The notes under the pieces are model-generated. The model was not told where the DNA came from. It saw only the letters and a list, made by a program, of their open reading frames with translations, and did not search any database. Below, in pieces: positions 38,701 to 44,889 of a stretch of 44,889 bases of DNA. The DNA comes from an uncultured Prevotella sp. (GTDB lineage: Bacteria; Bacteroidota; Bacteroidia; Bacteroidales; Bacteroidaceae), in contig URRR01000018.1 of assembly GCA_900550365.1 (NCBI GenBank), positions 1 through 44,889 on the forward strand. Direction: 5' to 3'. Position 1 is the first letter of the stretch. Each line of letters starts with the position of its first letter. The position numbers and the translations under genes are program-made.

Positions 38701-39723
38701 TTTGAGCCGTTCTATCAGGCTGACAAATCAAACAGCGGTGAGAACGGCGTGGGCATGGGGCTTCCTTTATCTTCATCGCTCGCCTCTCTGCTGGGCGGAA
38801 GCCTGACACTCGACGACAATGATAATGACGGTAACGCCTTCACTGCATCGATACCGCTCAACAAGGAGGGCATACAGAGGAACAACGAGCAAACGGTAGA
38901 GACACCTGACTATGTACTCGAAGAAGACTCTGACCTGTCAAAGGAGCATGCTGACGGATACACCGTGCTAATTGTGGAAGACAATGACAATATGAGGGAC
39001 TTCCTTGCCGAACAGGCTAACATGTCATTCTCAACAGAGACGGCACGCAACGGCCGTGAGGCTCTCGATAAGCTGGAGGAAAGCCACATAGACCTGATAG
39101 TAACGGACATCATGATGCCCGAAATGGACGGCTTCGAACTGTGTAAAAGGGTCAAGGCTGACATTAACATGTCGCATATCCCGATAGTGTTCATCACAGC
39201 CAAAAACGACCTTGACAGCAAACTGAAAGGCTTGCAGCTGGGTGCCGAGGCATACATAGAGAAACCTTTCTCGATAAAATATTTCAGGCAGCTCATTACC
39301 TCGTTGCTCGACAACAGGCGCAGGGAGCGCGAATCGTTCTCGAAGAAGCCGTTCTTTAAAGTTGACAGCATGCGCATGACCAAAGCCGACGAGGAGTTTA
39401 TGAACAAGGTCATGAAAATAATCGAAGACAACATCGGTGAAGACGACTTCAACGTGGAAAGCATGGCTGAAATCCTATGCATGAGCCACTCAAGCCTGCT
39501 GAGAAAAATCCGCTCAGTGTTCAATATGTCACCGGTGGAACTGATCCGCACCGTGAAACTAAAGAAAGCGGCCGAGCTTATTCAGGAAGGCAAGCATCTT
39601 ATAGGTGACATCTGCTACATGGTAGGCATAGCCTCACCGTCTTACTTCAGCAAGCTGTTCTTCAAGCAATTCGGCATCAGTCCAAAGGACTTTGAGAAAC
39701 AATGTCGTGAGAAAAAACAATAA
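35749..39723 (+). CDS. Hybrid two-component system sensor-regulator (HTCS)
   Basis: A 1,324-residue one-protein two-component system of the kind that controls PULs. Order: signal peptide (about 1-26), periplasmic sensor of two seven-bladed propellers (Reg_prop repeats such as EDSYGFIWLGTKNGLHRYD and EDSRGNIWITTDRGGISRYN) to about 670, Y_Y_Y domain (about 690-765), one membrane segment (about 771-789), histidine kinase with phospho-acceptor His828 in VAHEVRTPLSL and ATP-binding NLLNNALKYAR / GVGMGLPLSSSL, receiver domain with Asp1120 in VTDIMMPEMDGFEL, and an AraC-type DNA-binding domain (about 1220-1324). All key residues are present. Known HTCSs sense an oligosaccharide in the periplasm and activate the neighbouring PUL; the ligand here is unknown. 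Confidence 0.96.
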   Translation: MKPKHLINALTTALLILLVTPLAANGNYSFRHVNYNVGLSSSNVKCIAEDSYGFIWLGTKNGLHRYDGIGTRRLNCYDYVKRKGNNNIGALYEDNEKRLWVGTDRGVYLYNPVTDVFSFIDTKDAKTGTYSHNWVQTITGDGRGNVWVLQPNEGVFRYYDGKVDFYRVIKSNFNMKETHISNMCVDRNGNVWMATTGAGIYRYNRKNNNFDKIMSADGETMDGIIFISVVEDTDGTIIFASSEGNMVRYNPAQNKFKKIHFKQEGSIYLRCLTCFEDEIWIGSQNGLYILNKADGSTTVLRHNPLNPFSLSDNIIYYIYKSRNGDAWVGTTYGGADYVSRNKFAFEVLGIWSGLSGRIISGLAYGPDNRIWIGTEDNGLFTLNPSTGIITPFNGIPHGYRSTLFVTSSNGYIYAGFIRGGLFRIDTKGDVTSVLDVSETDNSVYSYLKDSHGNEWVGLGYALYRRNAGAKTFTHINETGYCWIFNLLEAHDGTIWIASMGNGVWKYTPSTGKFKNYSYNGKHYNGLRSDNISSVMEDSRGNIWITTDRGGISRYNKDTDNFTTFGTDEGLPDDVAYNILEDDKGYLWFGTNNGLVKFNPDNRTVRVFTVRDGLPDNEFKYNSAVRGNDGRFYFGGIGGVTVFDPEEEGCGSMPTAVYFTRLRIFDREVTVDTENSPLKRNIMFTDRLILPYDMATFSLDVVAPTFGTAGGDEYSYCLNPTSNEWVRMTDNRISFTNLSPGKYRLRVKIENRGRSAEKEIAIIITPPWWRSTWAYVIYAVLLATGVWGWFIWYRGHKDKQLHERQRLFEVSKEKELYQNKVSFFTEVAHEVRTPLSLIAAPLEAIEDTDIKNRRTRHYLEVIRQNTKRLLNLTGQLLDFQKIGANRLTLKYENVDIPALVDETVYRFEPAFTVKGKKLERDVGTGPMIASTDKEAVTKIVSNLLNNALKYARHTAKVKLYTDGLNFIIKVTSDGDKITGNERQRIFEPFYQADKSNSGENGVGMGLPLSSSLASLLGGSLTLDDNDNDGNAFTASIPLNKEGIQRNNEQTVETPDYVLEEDSDLSKEHADGYTVLIVEDNDNMRDFLAEQANMSFSTETARNGREALDKLEESHIDLIVTDIMMPEMDGFELCKRVKADINMSHIPIVFITAKNDLDSKLKGLQLGAEAYIEKPFSIKYFRQLITSLLDNRRRERESFSKKPFFKVDSMRMTKADEEFMNKVMKIIEDNIGEDDFNVESMAEILCMSHSSLLRKIRSVFNMSPVELIRTVKLKKAAELIQEGKHLIGDICYMVGIASPSYFSKLFFKQFGISPKDFEKQCREKKQ

Positions 39724-39727
39724 ATGC

Positions 39728-39741
39728 GGCCGATATCGGCC
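39728..39741. repeat. Perfect 14-base palindrome after the HTCS gene
   Basis: GGCCGATATCGGCC lies five bases after the HTCS stop. It is a perfect palindrome without a loop-forming spacer or a T run. It may be a protein-binding site or a member of the intergenic GGCC repeat family. Confidence 0.5.
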
Positions 39742-39748
39742 TTACGCA

Positions 39749-39785
39749 GGCCACATCGGCGTAAATATTGCATTTTTTGATGATT
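39749..39785 (+). promoter_or_regulatory. Candidate operator, copy 2 (upstream of esterase-GH36)
   Basis: The partner of 25401-25437: 29 of 37 bases agree without gaps, including GGCGTAA (39758-39764), TATT (39766-39769) and ATTTTTTGAT (39772-39781). Of eight differences, three are C/T changes in the first part. It begins 67 bases before the -7 box at 39816. Confidence 0.6.
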
Positions 39786-39815
39786 TCTTACAGCACAAGA
39801 ATGTCCTTTTATAAG

Positions 39816-39823
39816 TAATTTTG
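39816..39823 (+). promoter_or_regulatory. -7 box of the esterase-GH36 unit
   Basis: TAATTTTG followed by CCG, 23 bases upstream of the ATG. It is identical to the GH95 -7 box, and again there is no clear -33 TTTG. Confidence 0.6.
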
Positions 39824-39845
39824 CCGACGGATTAAACTTTTACCT

Positions 39846-41843
39846 ATGAAAAAAAAGATTGTCACATCTTGCATCACTGCATTTATGTTAACGTCATTTG
39901 CAGTCAACGTCACGGCAAAAGTAAGGCTGCAAAGTTTTGTTACTGACAGCATGGTGGTGCAGCAGCAGAGCCGATGGACAGTAACCGGACACGCCGACGG
40001 TGATAGAGTGACAGTCACAACATCATGGGACGGCAGTCAGACAACGGCCGTAACAGGTGCCGACGGTAAGTTTACCGCTGTCATTTCCACTCCCAAAGCG
40101 GGTGGACCTTATACCATCTGTTTTGACGACGGTGAAGTTACCAGACTTAACGATATATGGTCGGGAGAAGTTTGGTTATGTTCAGGACAGTCAAACATGG
40201 AGATGCCGGTAGGCGGATGGGGCAAAGTAAGAAACTACCGGCAAGAAATAGCCGACGCGCAGCATCCGGAAATAAGGCTTTTGCAGATAGCCAAGAATAC
40301 GGCTTATGCTCCGATTGCCGACGCAGAGGTGAATATGGGCGGATGGCGCACGTGCTCGCCGGCCACCGTAGAGAACTTTTCGTCGATAGCTTACTTCTTT
40401 GCCCGCGAGATGTCTGAACGTCTCGGCGTGCATGTCGGCGTGATTGACTGCACATGGGGCGGTACCCCGGCCGAGGCATGGACAAGTCTCGGCATGATAA
40501 AAACTGTAAAAGGATTTGAAAACGAAATACGCATGCTCACTGATAACGGTTTTGACAAGAAAAGGATAAAAGCCGATTATGAGGAGCAAACGGGCCGATG
40601 GATGGAGCTTGCACAGGCTGAGGGCGAAGTAAACGAGGTTGGCAAAGTATCAACGGTAGCATTTGATAATTCTGAAATGCCCTCAATGCCTGTGCCCGGC
40701 CAATGGGAGAATACGGCTTTGCCGAATTTCAACGGCATCGTATATATGCAACACACGTTCGAGATACCACAAGACTGGGCAGGAAAGCCCATTGAGCTGC
40801 ATCTCGGCTGCATCGACGATGAGGACGTAACATACTTCAACGGGGAAAAGATAGCCGAAGGGGCGGGTTACAACGTACGCCGCGTTTACTCTGTTCCGGC
40901 AGAACTTGTAAAGGCGGGACGTGCGACCGTTACCGTGAGAGTGACCGACTTTGAGGGTGAAGGCGGCATATATGGTGACGCTGATGACATTGCCGCTGTC
41001 AGAGGAACCGACAGAATAACATTAACCGGAGACTGGCAGTATAGGGTTATTGCTGACTTCGGTAAGCTGCCGCGCAAACCGGTGTCGCCGGAAAGCTCAA
41101 GTTTCCCCACCGTTTTATATAATGCCATGTTGCATCCTCTGCACACCATGCCGGTGAAAGGCGTGCTGTGGTATCAGGGATGTGCGAATGTAGGCAGGGC
41201 AGAGCAATACTCCTCACTGTTCAGAAAACTCATAACAGACTGGCGCAAGCTGTGGAACAACGACCGGATGCTGTTCTACTTCGTACAGCTTGCCGCATAC
41301 CTGCGCCCCAAAGAGGTACAACCAGAATCAGAATGGGCAGCCCTTAGAGCGGCTCAGGCCGACGCTTTACGGTTAGACAATACGGCAATGGCTGTGGCGA
41401 TAGACGTCGGTGACTCCACAGACATTCATCCGAAAAACAAACAAGAGGTGGCTCACAGGCTGGCATTGATAGCTTTAAGACGTTCTTACGGCATGAAAGA
41501 CATTGTAGACAGGGCGCCTATGATTAAATCGGCTGACATTAGCGACAACACTGCAATACTTACTTTTGACGGAAATATCACTATTGACGGCTCACAGCCG
41601 GAGGGCTTCATCGTGGAGACCGATGAAGGACAATGGAGCAAGGCGACAGCTGCGAAAACAGGAAAGGCGACCATCGCCCTGACTTCAGACAGCAGAATAA
41701 ATGCCATAAGATATAATTGGGCCGACTATCCGGACGGCAATCTAAGGGGTGTGACCGGATTGCCCGTCGCGCCGTTCGCTACTGACAGAAGCAATATCGA
41801 GGCTCTGTCGCCACATGGAAAAGACAACACATGGAATAAATAA
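39846..41843 (+). CDS. Sialate O-acetylesterase-type SGNH esterase
   Basis: A 665-residue exported esterase of the SASA (DUF303) family, which removes acetyl groups from sialic acids or from plant glycans. Signal peptide ending near VTA-K. Catalytic blocks: VWLCSGQSNMEM (Ser116), VIDCTWGGTPAEAW (Gly oxyanion block), LWYQGCANVG, and DIHPKNK (Asp526, His528). A beta-galactosidase-type jelly-roll insertion (about 285-390, PIELHLGCIDDEDVTYFNG) interrupts the hydrolase, as is usual in the longer members. It lies 14 bases ahead of the GH36 gene, so the two are an operon. In a PUL it would strip acetyl groups that block the glycosidases. Confidence 0.92.
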   Translation: MKKKIVTSCITAFMLTSFAVNVTAKVRLQSFVTDSMVVQQQSRWTVTGHADGDRVTVTTSWDGSQTTAVTGADGKFTAVISTPKAGGPYTICFDDGEVTRLNDIWSGEVWLCSGQSNMEMPVGGWGKVRNYRQEIADAQHPEIRLLQIAKNTAYAPIADAEVNMGGWRTCSPATVENFSSIAYFFAREMSERLGVHVGVIDCTWGGTPAEAWTSLGMIKTVKGFENEIRMLTDNGFDKKRIKADYEEQTGRWMELAQAEGEVNEVGKVSTVAFDNSEMPSMPVPGQWENTALPNFNGIVYMQHTFEIPQDWAGKPIELHLGCIDDEDVTYFNGEKIAEGAGYNVRRVYSVPAELVKAGRATVTVRVTDFEGEGGIYGDADDIAAVRGTDRITLTGDWQYRVIADFGKLPRKPVSPESSSFPTVLYNAMLHPLHTMPVKGVLWYQGCANVGRAEQYSSLFRKLITDWRKLWNNDRMLFYFVQLAAYLRPKEVQPESEWAALRAAQADALRLDNTAMAVAIDVGDSTDIHPKNKQEVAHRLALIALRRSYGMKDIVDRAPMIKSADISDNTAILTFDGNITIDGSQPEGFIVETDEGQWSKATAAKTGKATIALTSDSRINAIRYNWADYPDGNLRGVTGLPVAPFATDRSNIEALSPHGKDNTWNK

Positions 41844-41857
41844 TAAACATTAAACAC

Positions 41858-43999
41858 ATGAAAACTTTAACAAAACTATTTGTCGCAGCCTGCACAATGT
41901 TGCCCTGCGGCGGAGCTTACGCCAACGAACAAATAGTGGTGGCGACCGACAATACAAGCCTCGTGTTCACCGTCGGCGACAACGGGAGGCTCTATCAGAG
42001 CTACTTCGGCAAGAAACTGGCCGATGCTGCCGAATATGCGAACCTGCCTTTGGGCAAAGAAGCATATCTGACGCACGGCATGGAGGATTATTTCGAACCG
42101 GCACTGCAAATCACCAGAGCCGACCACAATCCCTCTACGGTACTCAACTATAAGTCGCATGAGACTAAATCCTGCGCCGGAGGCACGGAGACGGTAATCT
42201 ATCTTGCTGACCCGGTGTACCGTGACGAAGTGGCACTGCATTTCGTTGCCTATGCAAAAGAAAACGTATTCAGAACATGGACCGAGATTTTCAACAAGGA
42301 GAACAAAGCTATTAAAATTGAGCGCTACGCCTCTTCATTGTTACACTTCCATTCACCCAAATATTACCTGACACAGTATGACGGTGACTGGGCCACCGAG
42401 GTACACCGCCATACTCAGGAACTGTATTTCGGAAAGAAGGAAATTGACACTAAACTTGGTGCACGTGCCCACATGTTCACTCCCCCATTCTTCCAGCTAT
42501 CCATCGGAACATCGGCTACAGAAAACACCGGTGAAGTTCTCGTTGGCACGCTGGCGTGGAGCGGCAATTTCAGATTTACCTTCGAGGTAGACAATCTCGG
42601 TGGCTTAAGAGTGCTCAGCGGCATCAATCCCTACGCTTCAGCTTACCGCATAGATAAAGGAAAGAGCTTCACCACCCCCGACTTCATCTTTACACTGAGC
42701 CAGGAAGGAACAGGCCGCGCCAGCCGCGACCTGCACGACTGGGCCCGCCAGTACCGCATAAAGGACGGCATGGGCGACCGCATGACACTGCTGAACAACT
42801 GGGAAGCAACGACCTTCGACTTTGATGAGAATAAGCTGATAAAGCTCATCGCCGACGCAAAAGACCTGGGCGTGGATATGTTCCTGCTTGACGACGGATG
42901 GTTCGGTAACAAATATCAGCGCAACAGCGACACGCAGTCGCTTGGTGACTGGGATACAAACAAGGAGAAACTGCCCAACGGACTGACACGGCTTACCGAC
43001 GAGGCAAAACGTCAGGGCGTTAAGTTCGGTCTATGGATAGAACCGGAAATGGTAAGTCCGAAATCGGAACTGTATGAAAATCACAAGGACTGGGTTATCC
43101 GTCTGCCCAACCGTGAGGAGTATTACTTCCGCAACCAGCTTGTGCTTGACCTGAGCAATCCTGACGTACAGGACTATGTGTTCGGAGTTATTGATAAGCT
43201 GCTGACAGAGCATCCGGGCATAGCATACTTCAAGTGGGACTGCAACAGCCCGATTACAAACATCTACTCTGATTACGAAAAAGCAGACCAGACACACCTT
43301 TACGTTGACTACGTGCATGGTCTTTACAAAGTACTTGACCGCATAAAAACGAAATATCCTGACCTGCCGATGATGCTCTGCTCCGGCGGTGGCGGACGTA
43401 CTGACTACGGAGCATTGCAATACTTCGTTGAGATGTGGCCGAGCGATAATACCGACCCCATTGAACGCCTTTTTATCCAGTGGGGATACTCACAGGTATT
43501 TCCAGCAAAGGTACAGTGCGCACACGTAACTTCATGGAACAAATCTACAAGCATAAAGTTCCGTGTCAATGTGGCAATGATGGGCAAGCTCGGATTTGAC
43601 ATCAATCTGCACGAACTTAAAGCCGACGAACTGGCTTTCTGCAAGCAGTCCGTAATCGACTATAACCGTCTGAAACCGACAATTCTTGACGGCGACCAGT
43701 ATCGCCTCGTATCACCTTATGACGGTAACCACACCTCAACCATGTATGTAAGCAAGAATAAACGCTCTGCAGTCGTGTTCGCCTTCGATCTTTATCCACG
43801 CTATGCCGAGAAACTATACAACACACGTTTAGAGGGACTTGACGCCTCTGCCACCTACATTGTTCGCGAAATTAATCGTGCCGACGGATCTCAAGGTGAG
43901 GTCAAGGCTTATTCAGGCGATTACCTAATGACTGTTGGTCTGCCCCTGTTCACAACGAGTAAACTTTCAAGTCACGTCTACGAACTCTCTGCCAAATAA
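41858..43999 (+). CDS. Alpha-galactosidase, GH36
   Basis: A 713-residue exported retaining alpha-galactosidase of GH36. Signal peptide ending near AYA-NEQ; N-terminal beta supersandwich (about 25-310); catalytic barrel with MFLLDDGWFG, KFGLWIEPEMV, YFKWDCN (nucleophile Asp461), CSGGGGRTDYGAL and WPSDNTDP (acid/base Asp530). The C-terminal beta domain is complete. Length fits GH36 enzymes of about 710-730 residues. It is likely to remove terminal alpha-1,6-, alpha-1,3- or alpha-1,2-linked galactose in the periplasm. It is the last gene of the PUL and ends in a strong terminator. Confidence 0.95.
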   Translation: MKTLTKLFVAACTMLPCGGAYANEQIVVATDNTSLVFTVGDNGRLYQSYFGKKLADAAEYANLPLGKEAYLTHGMEDYFEPALQITRADHNPSTVLNYKSHETKSCAGGTETVIYLADPVYRDEVALHFVAYAKENVFRTWTEIFNKENKAIKIERYASSLLHFHSPKYYLTQYDGDWATEVHRHTQELYFGKKEIDTKLGARAHMFTPPFFQLSIGTSATENTGEVLVGTLAWSGNFRFTFEVDNLGGLRVLSGINPYASAYRIDKGKSFTTPDFIFTLSQEGTGRASRDLHDWARQYRIKDGMGDRMTLLNNWEATTFDFDENKLIKLIADAKDLGVDMFLLDDGWFGNKYQRNSDTQSLGDWDTNKEKLPNGLTRLTDEAKRQGVKFGLWIEPEMVSPKSELYENHKDWVIRLPNREEYYFRNQLVLDLSNPDVQDYVFGVIDKLLTEHPGIAYFKWDCNSPITNIYSDYEKADQTHLYVDYVHGLYKVLDRIKTKYPDLPMMLCSGGGGRTDYGALQYFVEMWPSDNTDPIERLFIQWGYSQVFPAKVQCAHVTSWNKSTSIKFRVNVAMMGKLGFDINLHELKADELAFCKQSVIDYNRLKPTILDGDQYRLVSPYDGNHTSTMYVSKNKRSAVVFAFDLYPRYAEKLYNTRLEGLDASATYIVREINRADGSQGEVKAYSGDYLMTVGLPLFTTSKLSSHVYELSAK

Positions 44000-44023
44000 T
44001 TCAAGTATAATCAAACATCAGCA

Positions 44024-44052
44024 AGTGTCCGGTCTTGTACCGGACATTTTTG
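44024..44052 (+). terminator. Terminator at the end of the PUL
   Basis: TGTCCGGT (44026-44033), loop CTTGT, ACCGGACA (44039-44046), then TTTTT. A classic intrinsic terminator 24 bases after the GH36 stop. Confidence 0.9.
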
Positions 44053-44069
44053 TTAACACTACTGTCAAG

Positions 44070-44228
44070 CTAGAAGTACAACTTCGGTAATGTCGAAATC
44101 GTCTTTGGGGCGAATTCTTTCATCTGTTCCTTGTAGCCAAGATTTGCGCAATGATGACTACAATAGAGAGTGGTTGTCTGTGCGATGAATGGTTTTCCGC
44201 ACCATTGGCAAATACGTCTTACTTCCAT
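44070..44228 (-). pseudogene. Zinc-ribbon fragment of a mobile-element protein
   Basis: A 52-codon frame that begins MEVRRICQWCGKPFIAQ and continues LYCSHHCANLGYKE, giving a Cys-x2-Cys ... Cys-x3-Cys zinc-ribbon pattern with His nearby. In Bacteroidetes this start is typical of excisionase-like helix-turn-helix proteins carried with integrases on mobile elements, which run on into a DNA-binding domain. Here the helix-turn-helix part is missing. The last 13 residues look out of frame: in the neighbouring frame the DNA reads KDDFDITEVVLLA to a stop at 44065. One base may have been lost in the C run after GAATTCG. It could also be a genuine short protein. No integrase is present in the window. 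Confidence 0.55.
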
Positions 44229-44278
44229 TGTTTTTCCTTTGATATTGGGTTTAATTTCGCCTAATTTCTCCCGAATTC

Positions 44279-44315
44279 TGTCAACACACGTAAACCATTG
44301 TCAATACACGTAAAC
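44279..44315. repeat. Tandem direct repeats, 20-base spacing
   Basis: TGTCAACACACGTAAAC (44279-44295) and TGTCAATACACGTAAAC (44299-44315) differ at one base and start exactly 20 bases apart, two turns of the helix. They sit between the -7 box at 44376-44383 and the zinc-ribbon frame, on the leader of that gene. Operator or recombinase arm site is a guess. Confidence 0.65.
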
Positions 44316-44375
44316 TAATGCCTCAGTGTGACATCGGGGCTTTTCTTCGAAATGCTCCGCGGTAGAAATACGGTA

Positions 44376-44383
44376 CAAAAATA
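44376..44383 (-). promoter_or_regulatory. -7 box for the zinc-ribbon frame
   Basis: On the minus strand TATTTTTG followed by TACCG, about 148 bases upstream of the ATG at 44228. No clear -33 box. Confidence 0.4.
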
Positions 44384-44432
44384 TAAGGAAAAACTGTGAA
44401 AAACGAAAAGCTACAAGAATGTGTTAAAAAGA

Positions 44433-44460
44433 AAAAGCCGCTGATTATCAGCGGCTTTTG
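44433..44460. terminator. Intrinsic terminator hairpin
   Basis: AAAAGCCGCTGA (44433-44444), loop TTA, TCAGCGGCTTTT (44448-44459). Twelve perfect pairs with A/T runs on both sides, so it can work in either direction. No plus-strand gene leads into it in this window. Confidence 0.75.
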
Positions 44461-44566
44461 TTATAGTTGGTTGTAGATGATTATGGTTGCTTATATGTTC
44501 TCACTTACCTATGCAAAATGTATAGTAAATTGTATAACTTATTGATATATAGCTTGTTTAATCATA

Positions 44567-44610
44567 TTTTGTTACTCGCAAGTAACAAAATAGCAACAAA
44601 TTTGTAGCAA
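44567..44610. repeat. Perfect inverted repeat plus GnAACAAA direct repeats
   Basis: TTTTGTTACT (44567-44576), CGCA, AGTAACAAAA (44581-44590) is a perfect 10-base inverted repeat without a terminator-like T run. AGTAACAAAA is followed by AGCAACAAA and GTAGCAAAA, three similar short direct repeats about 10-12 bases apart. This resembles arm-type sites of tyrosine recombinases, but no integrase is visible. Confidence 0.5.
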
Positions 44611-44613
44611 AAA

Positions 44614-44646
44614 CCCTCTCACCTTTGGAAACTAAGGATGAGAGGG
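44614..44646 (-). terminator. Minus-strand terminator
   Basis: CCCTCTCA (44614-44621) pairs with TGAGAGGG (44639-44646); inner CCTT/AAGG pairs extend it. On the minus strand it is followed by TTTTTGC. Confidence 0.6.
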
Positions 44647-44719
44647 CATAAAGTTCAACGTGCCAATGGAGACTCATTGACGGCAACAAAGGTAGTCAAT
44701 TTTGCTCTAAACACAAAAA

Positions 44720-44744
44720 GCGGTCGCCTATTTCAGACGACCGC
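44720..44744 (-). terminator. Minus-strand terminator after the partial gene
   Basis: On the minus strand GCGGTCGTCT, loop GAAAT, AGGCGACCGC (one G-T pair), then TTTTTGTG. It lies about 50 bases after the stop of the partial frame at 44796. Confidence 0.75.
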
Positions 44745-44795
44745 AACCAAAACAATCTTTTACCAAAAACTAAATACCAATATCTTCATATCCTG

Positions 44796-44889
44796 TTAGA
44801 TAAATCTCCTTATCAGATTTTTCAACGGTGTTCGGAATATCCATATCAGCAAACCGAGCAATACGATGACAAGGGCGTTAAACCATTTC
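44796..44889 (-). CDS. C-terminus of an unidentified membrane peptide (partial)
   Basis: The minus strand reads KWFNALVIVLLGLLIWIFR followed by TPLKNLIRRFI and a stop at 44796; the start lies beyond the window. One hydrophobic membrane span is followed by a basic tail. A terminator follows at 44720-44744, which supports a real transcript. I do not recognise the family; it could be a small membrane protein or the end of a larger one. Confidence 0.4.
   Translation of the reverse strand, partial: KWFNALVIVLLGLLIWIFRTPLKNLIRRFI

Larger units (their letters stand above)
44053..44889. other. AT-rich near-gene-free end of the window
   Basis: Apart from the zinc-ribbon fragment (44070-44228) and the partial membrane peptide at the very end, no gene is seen. 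The segment is visibly richer in A and T than the PUL and is packed with repeats and three terminators. This fits the edge of a decayed integrated element, but no integrase, tRNA gene or duplicated attachment site was found. Confidence 0.45.

Noticed and set aside
38910..39551. A 213-codon minus-strand frame opposite the HTCS gene
   Set aside because: It is antisense to the receiver and AraC domains, Ser/Leu-rich without motifs.
39728..39741. Palindrome GGCCGATATCGGCC as a terminator of the HTCS gene
   Set aside because: There is no loop and no T run directly after it, so it does not look like an intrinsic terminator.

Overview
The window looks like a chromosomal segment of a Bacteroidales bacterium, most likely Prevotella or a close relative. 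Reasons seen in the sequence: promoters of the Bacteroidetes type (a TAnnTTTG box at -7, sometimes with TTTG about 19-20 bases upstream), A-rich leaders mostly lacking Shine-Dalgarno sequences, a SusC/SusD pair with a hybrid two-component regulator, a fused FeoA-FeoB, a T9SS-type C-terminal tail, and intergenic inverted repeats built on GGCCGTCTTTT / AAAAGACGGCC. The genus is inference.

Left part (1-19.5 kb), mainly housekeeping. After about 1.1 kb of gene-free palindromic sequence come a PD40-propeller protein, a uridine-phosphorylase-like enzyme and a secreted alpha/beta hydrolase (+). A terminator separates them from a minus-strand envelope block: an outer-membrane beta-barrel protein, LptC and a PpiD-like periplasmic chaperone. 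Next on the plus strand are a DUF4105 membrane protein overlapping a degenerate alkaline-phosphatase-superfamily protein, then secA, an ABC ATPase without a visible permease, the FeoAB ferrous iron transporter and a DUF169 protein.

Right part (19.5-44 kb), carbohydrate use. A sugar-porter MFS transporter and a 1,096-residue DUF5107-TPR protein form a minus-strand operon divergent from an AraC-type regulator. Then, all on the plus strand: a GH95 enzyme, SusC, SusD, a clan GH-D glycosidase with a T9SS tail, a hybrid two-component system sensor-regulator, a sialate-O-acetylesterase-type esterase and a GH36 alpha-galactosidase. Together they fit a polysaccharide/glycan utilisation locus for a branched, possibly acetylated glycan carrying terminal alpha-galactosyl and alpha-L-fucosyl/L-galactosyl groups. 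No endo-acting enzyme and no separate surface glycan-binding lipoprotein is visible.

The strongest new observation is a 37-base sequence (29/37 identical) at 25401-25437 and 39749-39785, in each case 66-67 bases upstream of the -7 box of a PUL transcription unit. A weaker version lies at the same distance upstream of the susC -7 box. This is a candidate operator tying the PUL units into one regulon.

The last 0.9 kb (44.0-44.9 kb) is AT-rich and nearly gene-free. It holds a 52-codon remnant of a zinc-ribbon protein of the type found on mobile elements, 20-base-spaced direct repeats, a perfect inverted repeat, several terminators and the end of a minus-strand membrane peptide. It may be the edge of a decayed integrated element.
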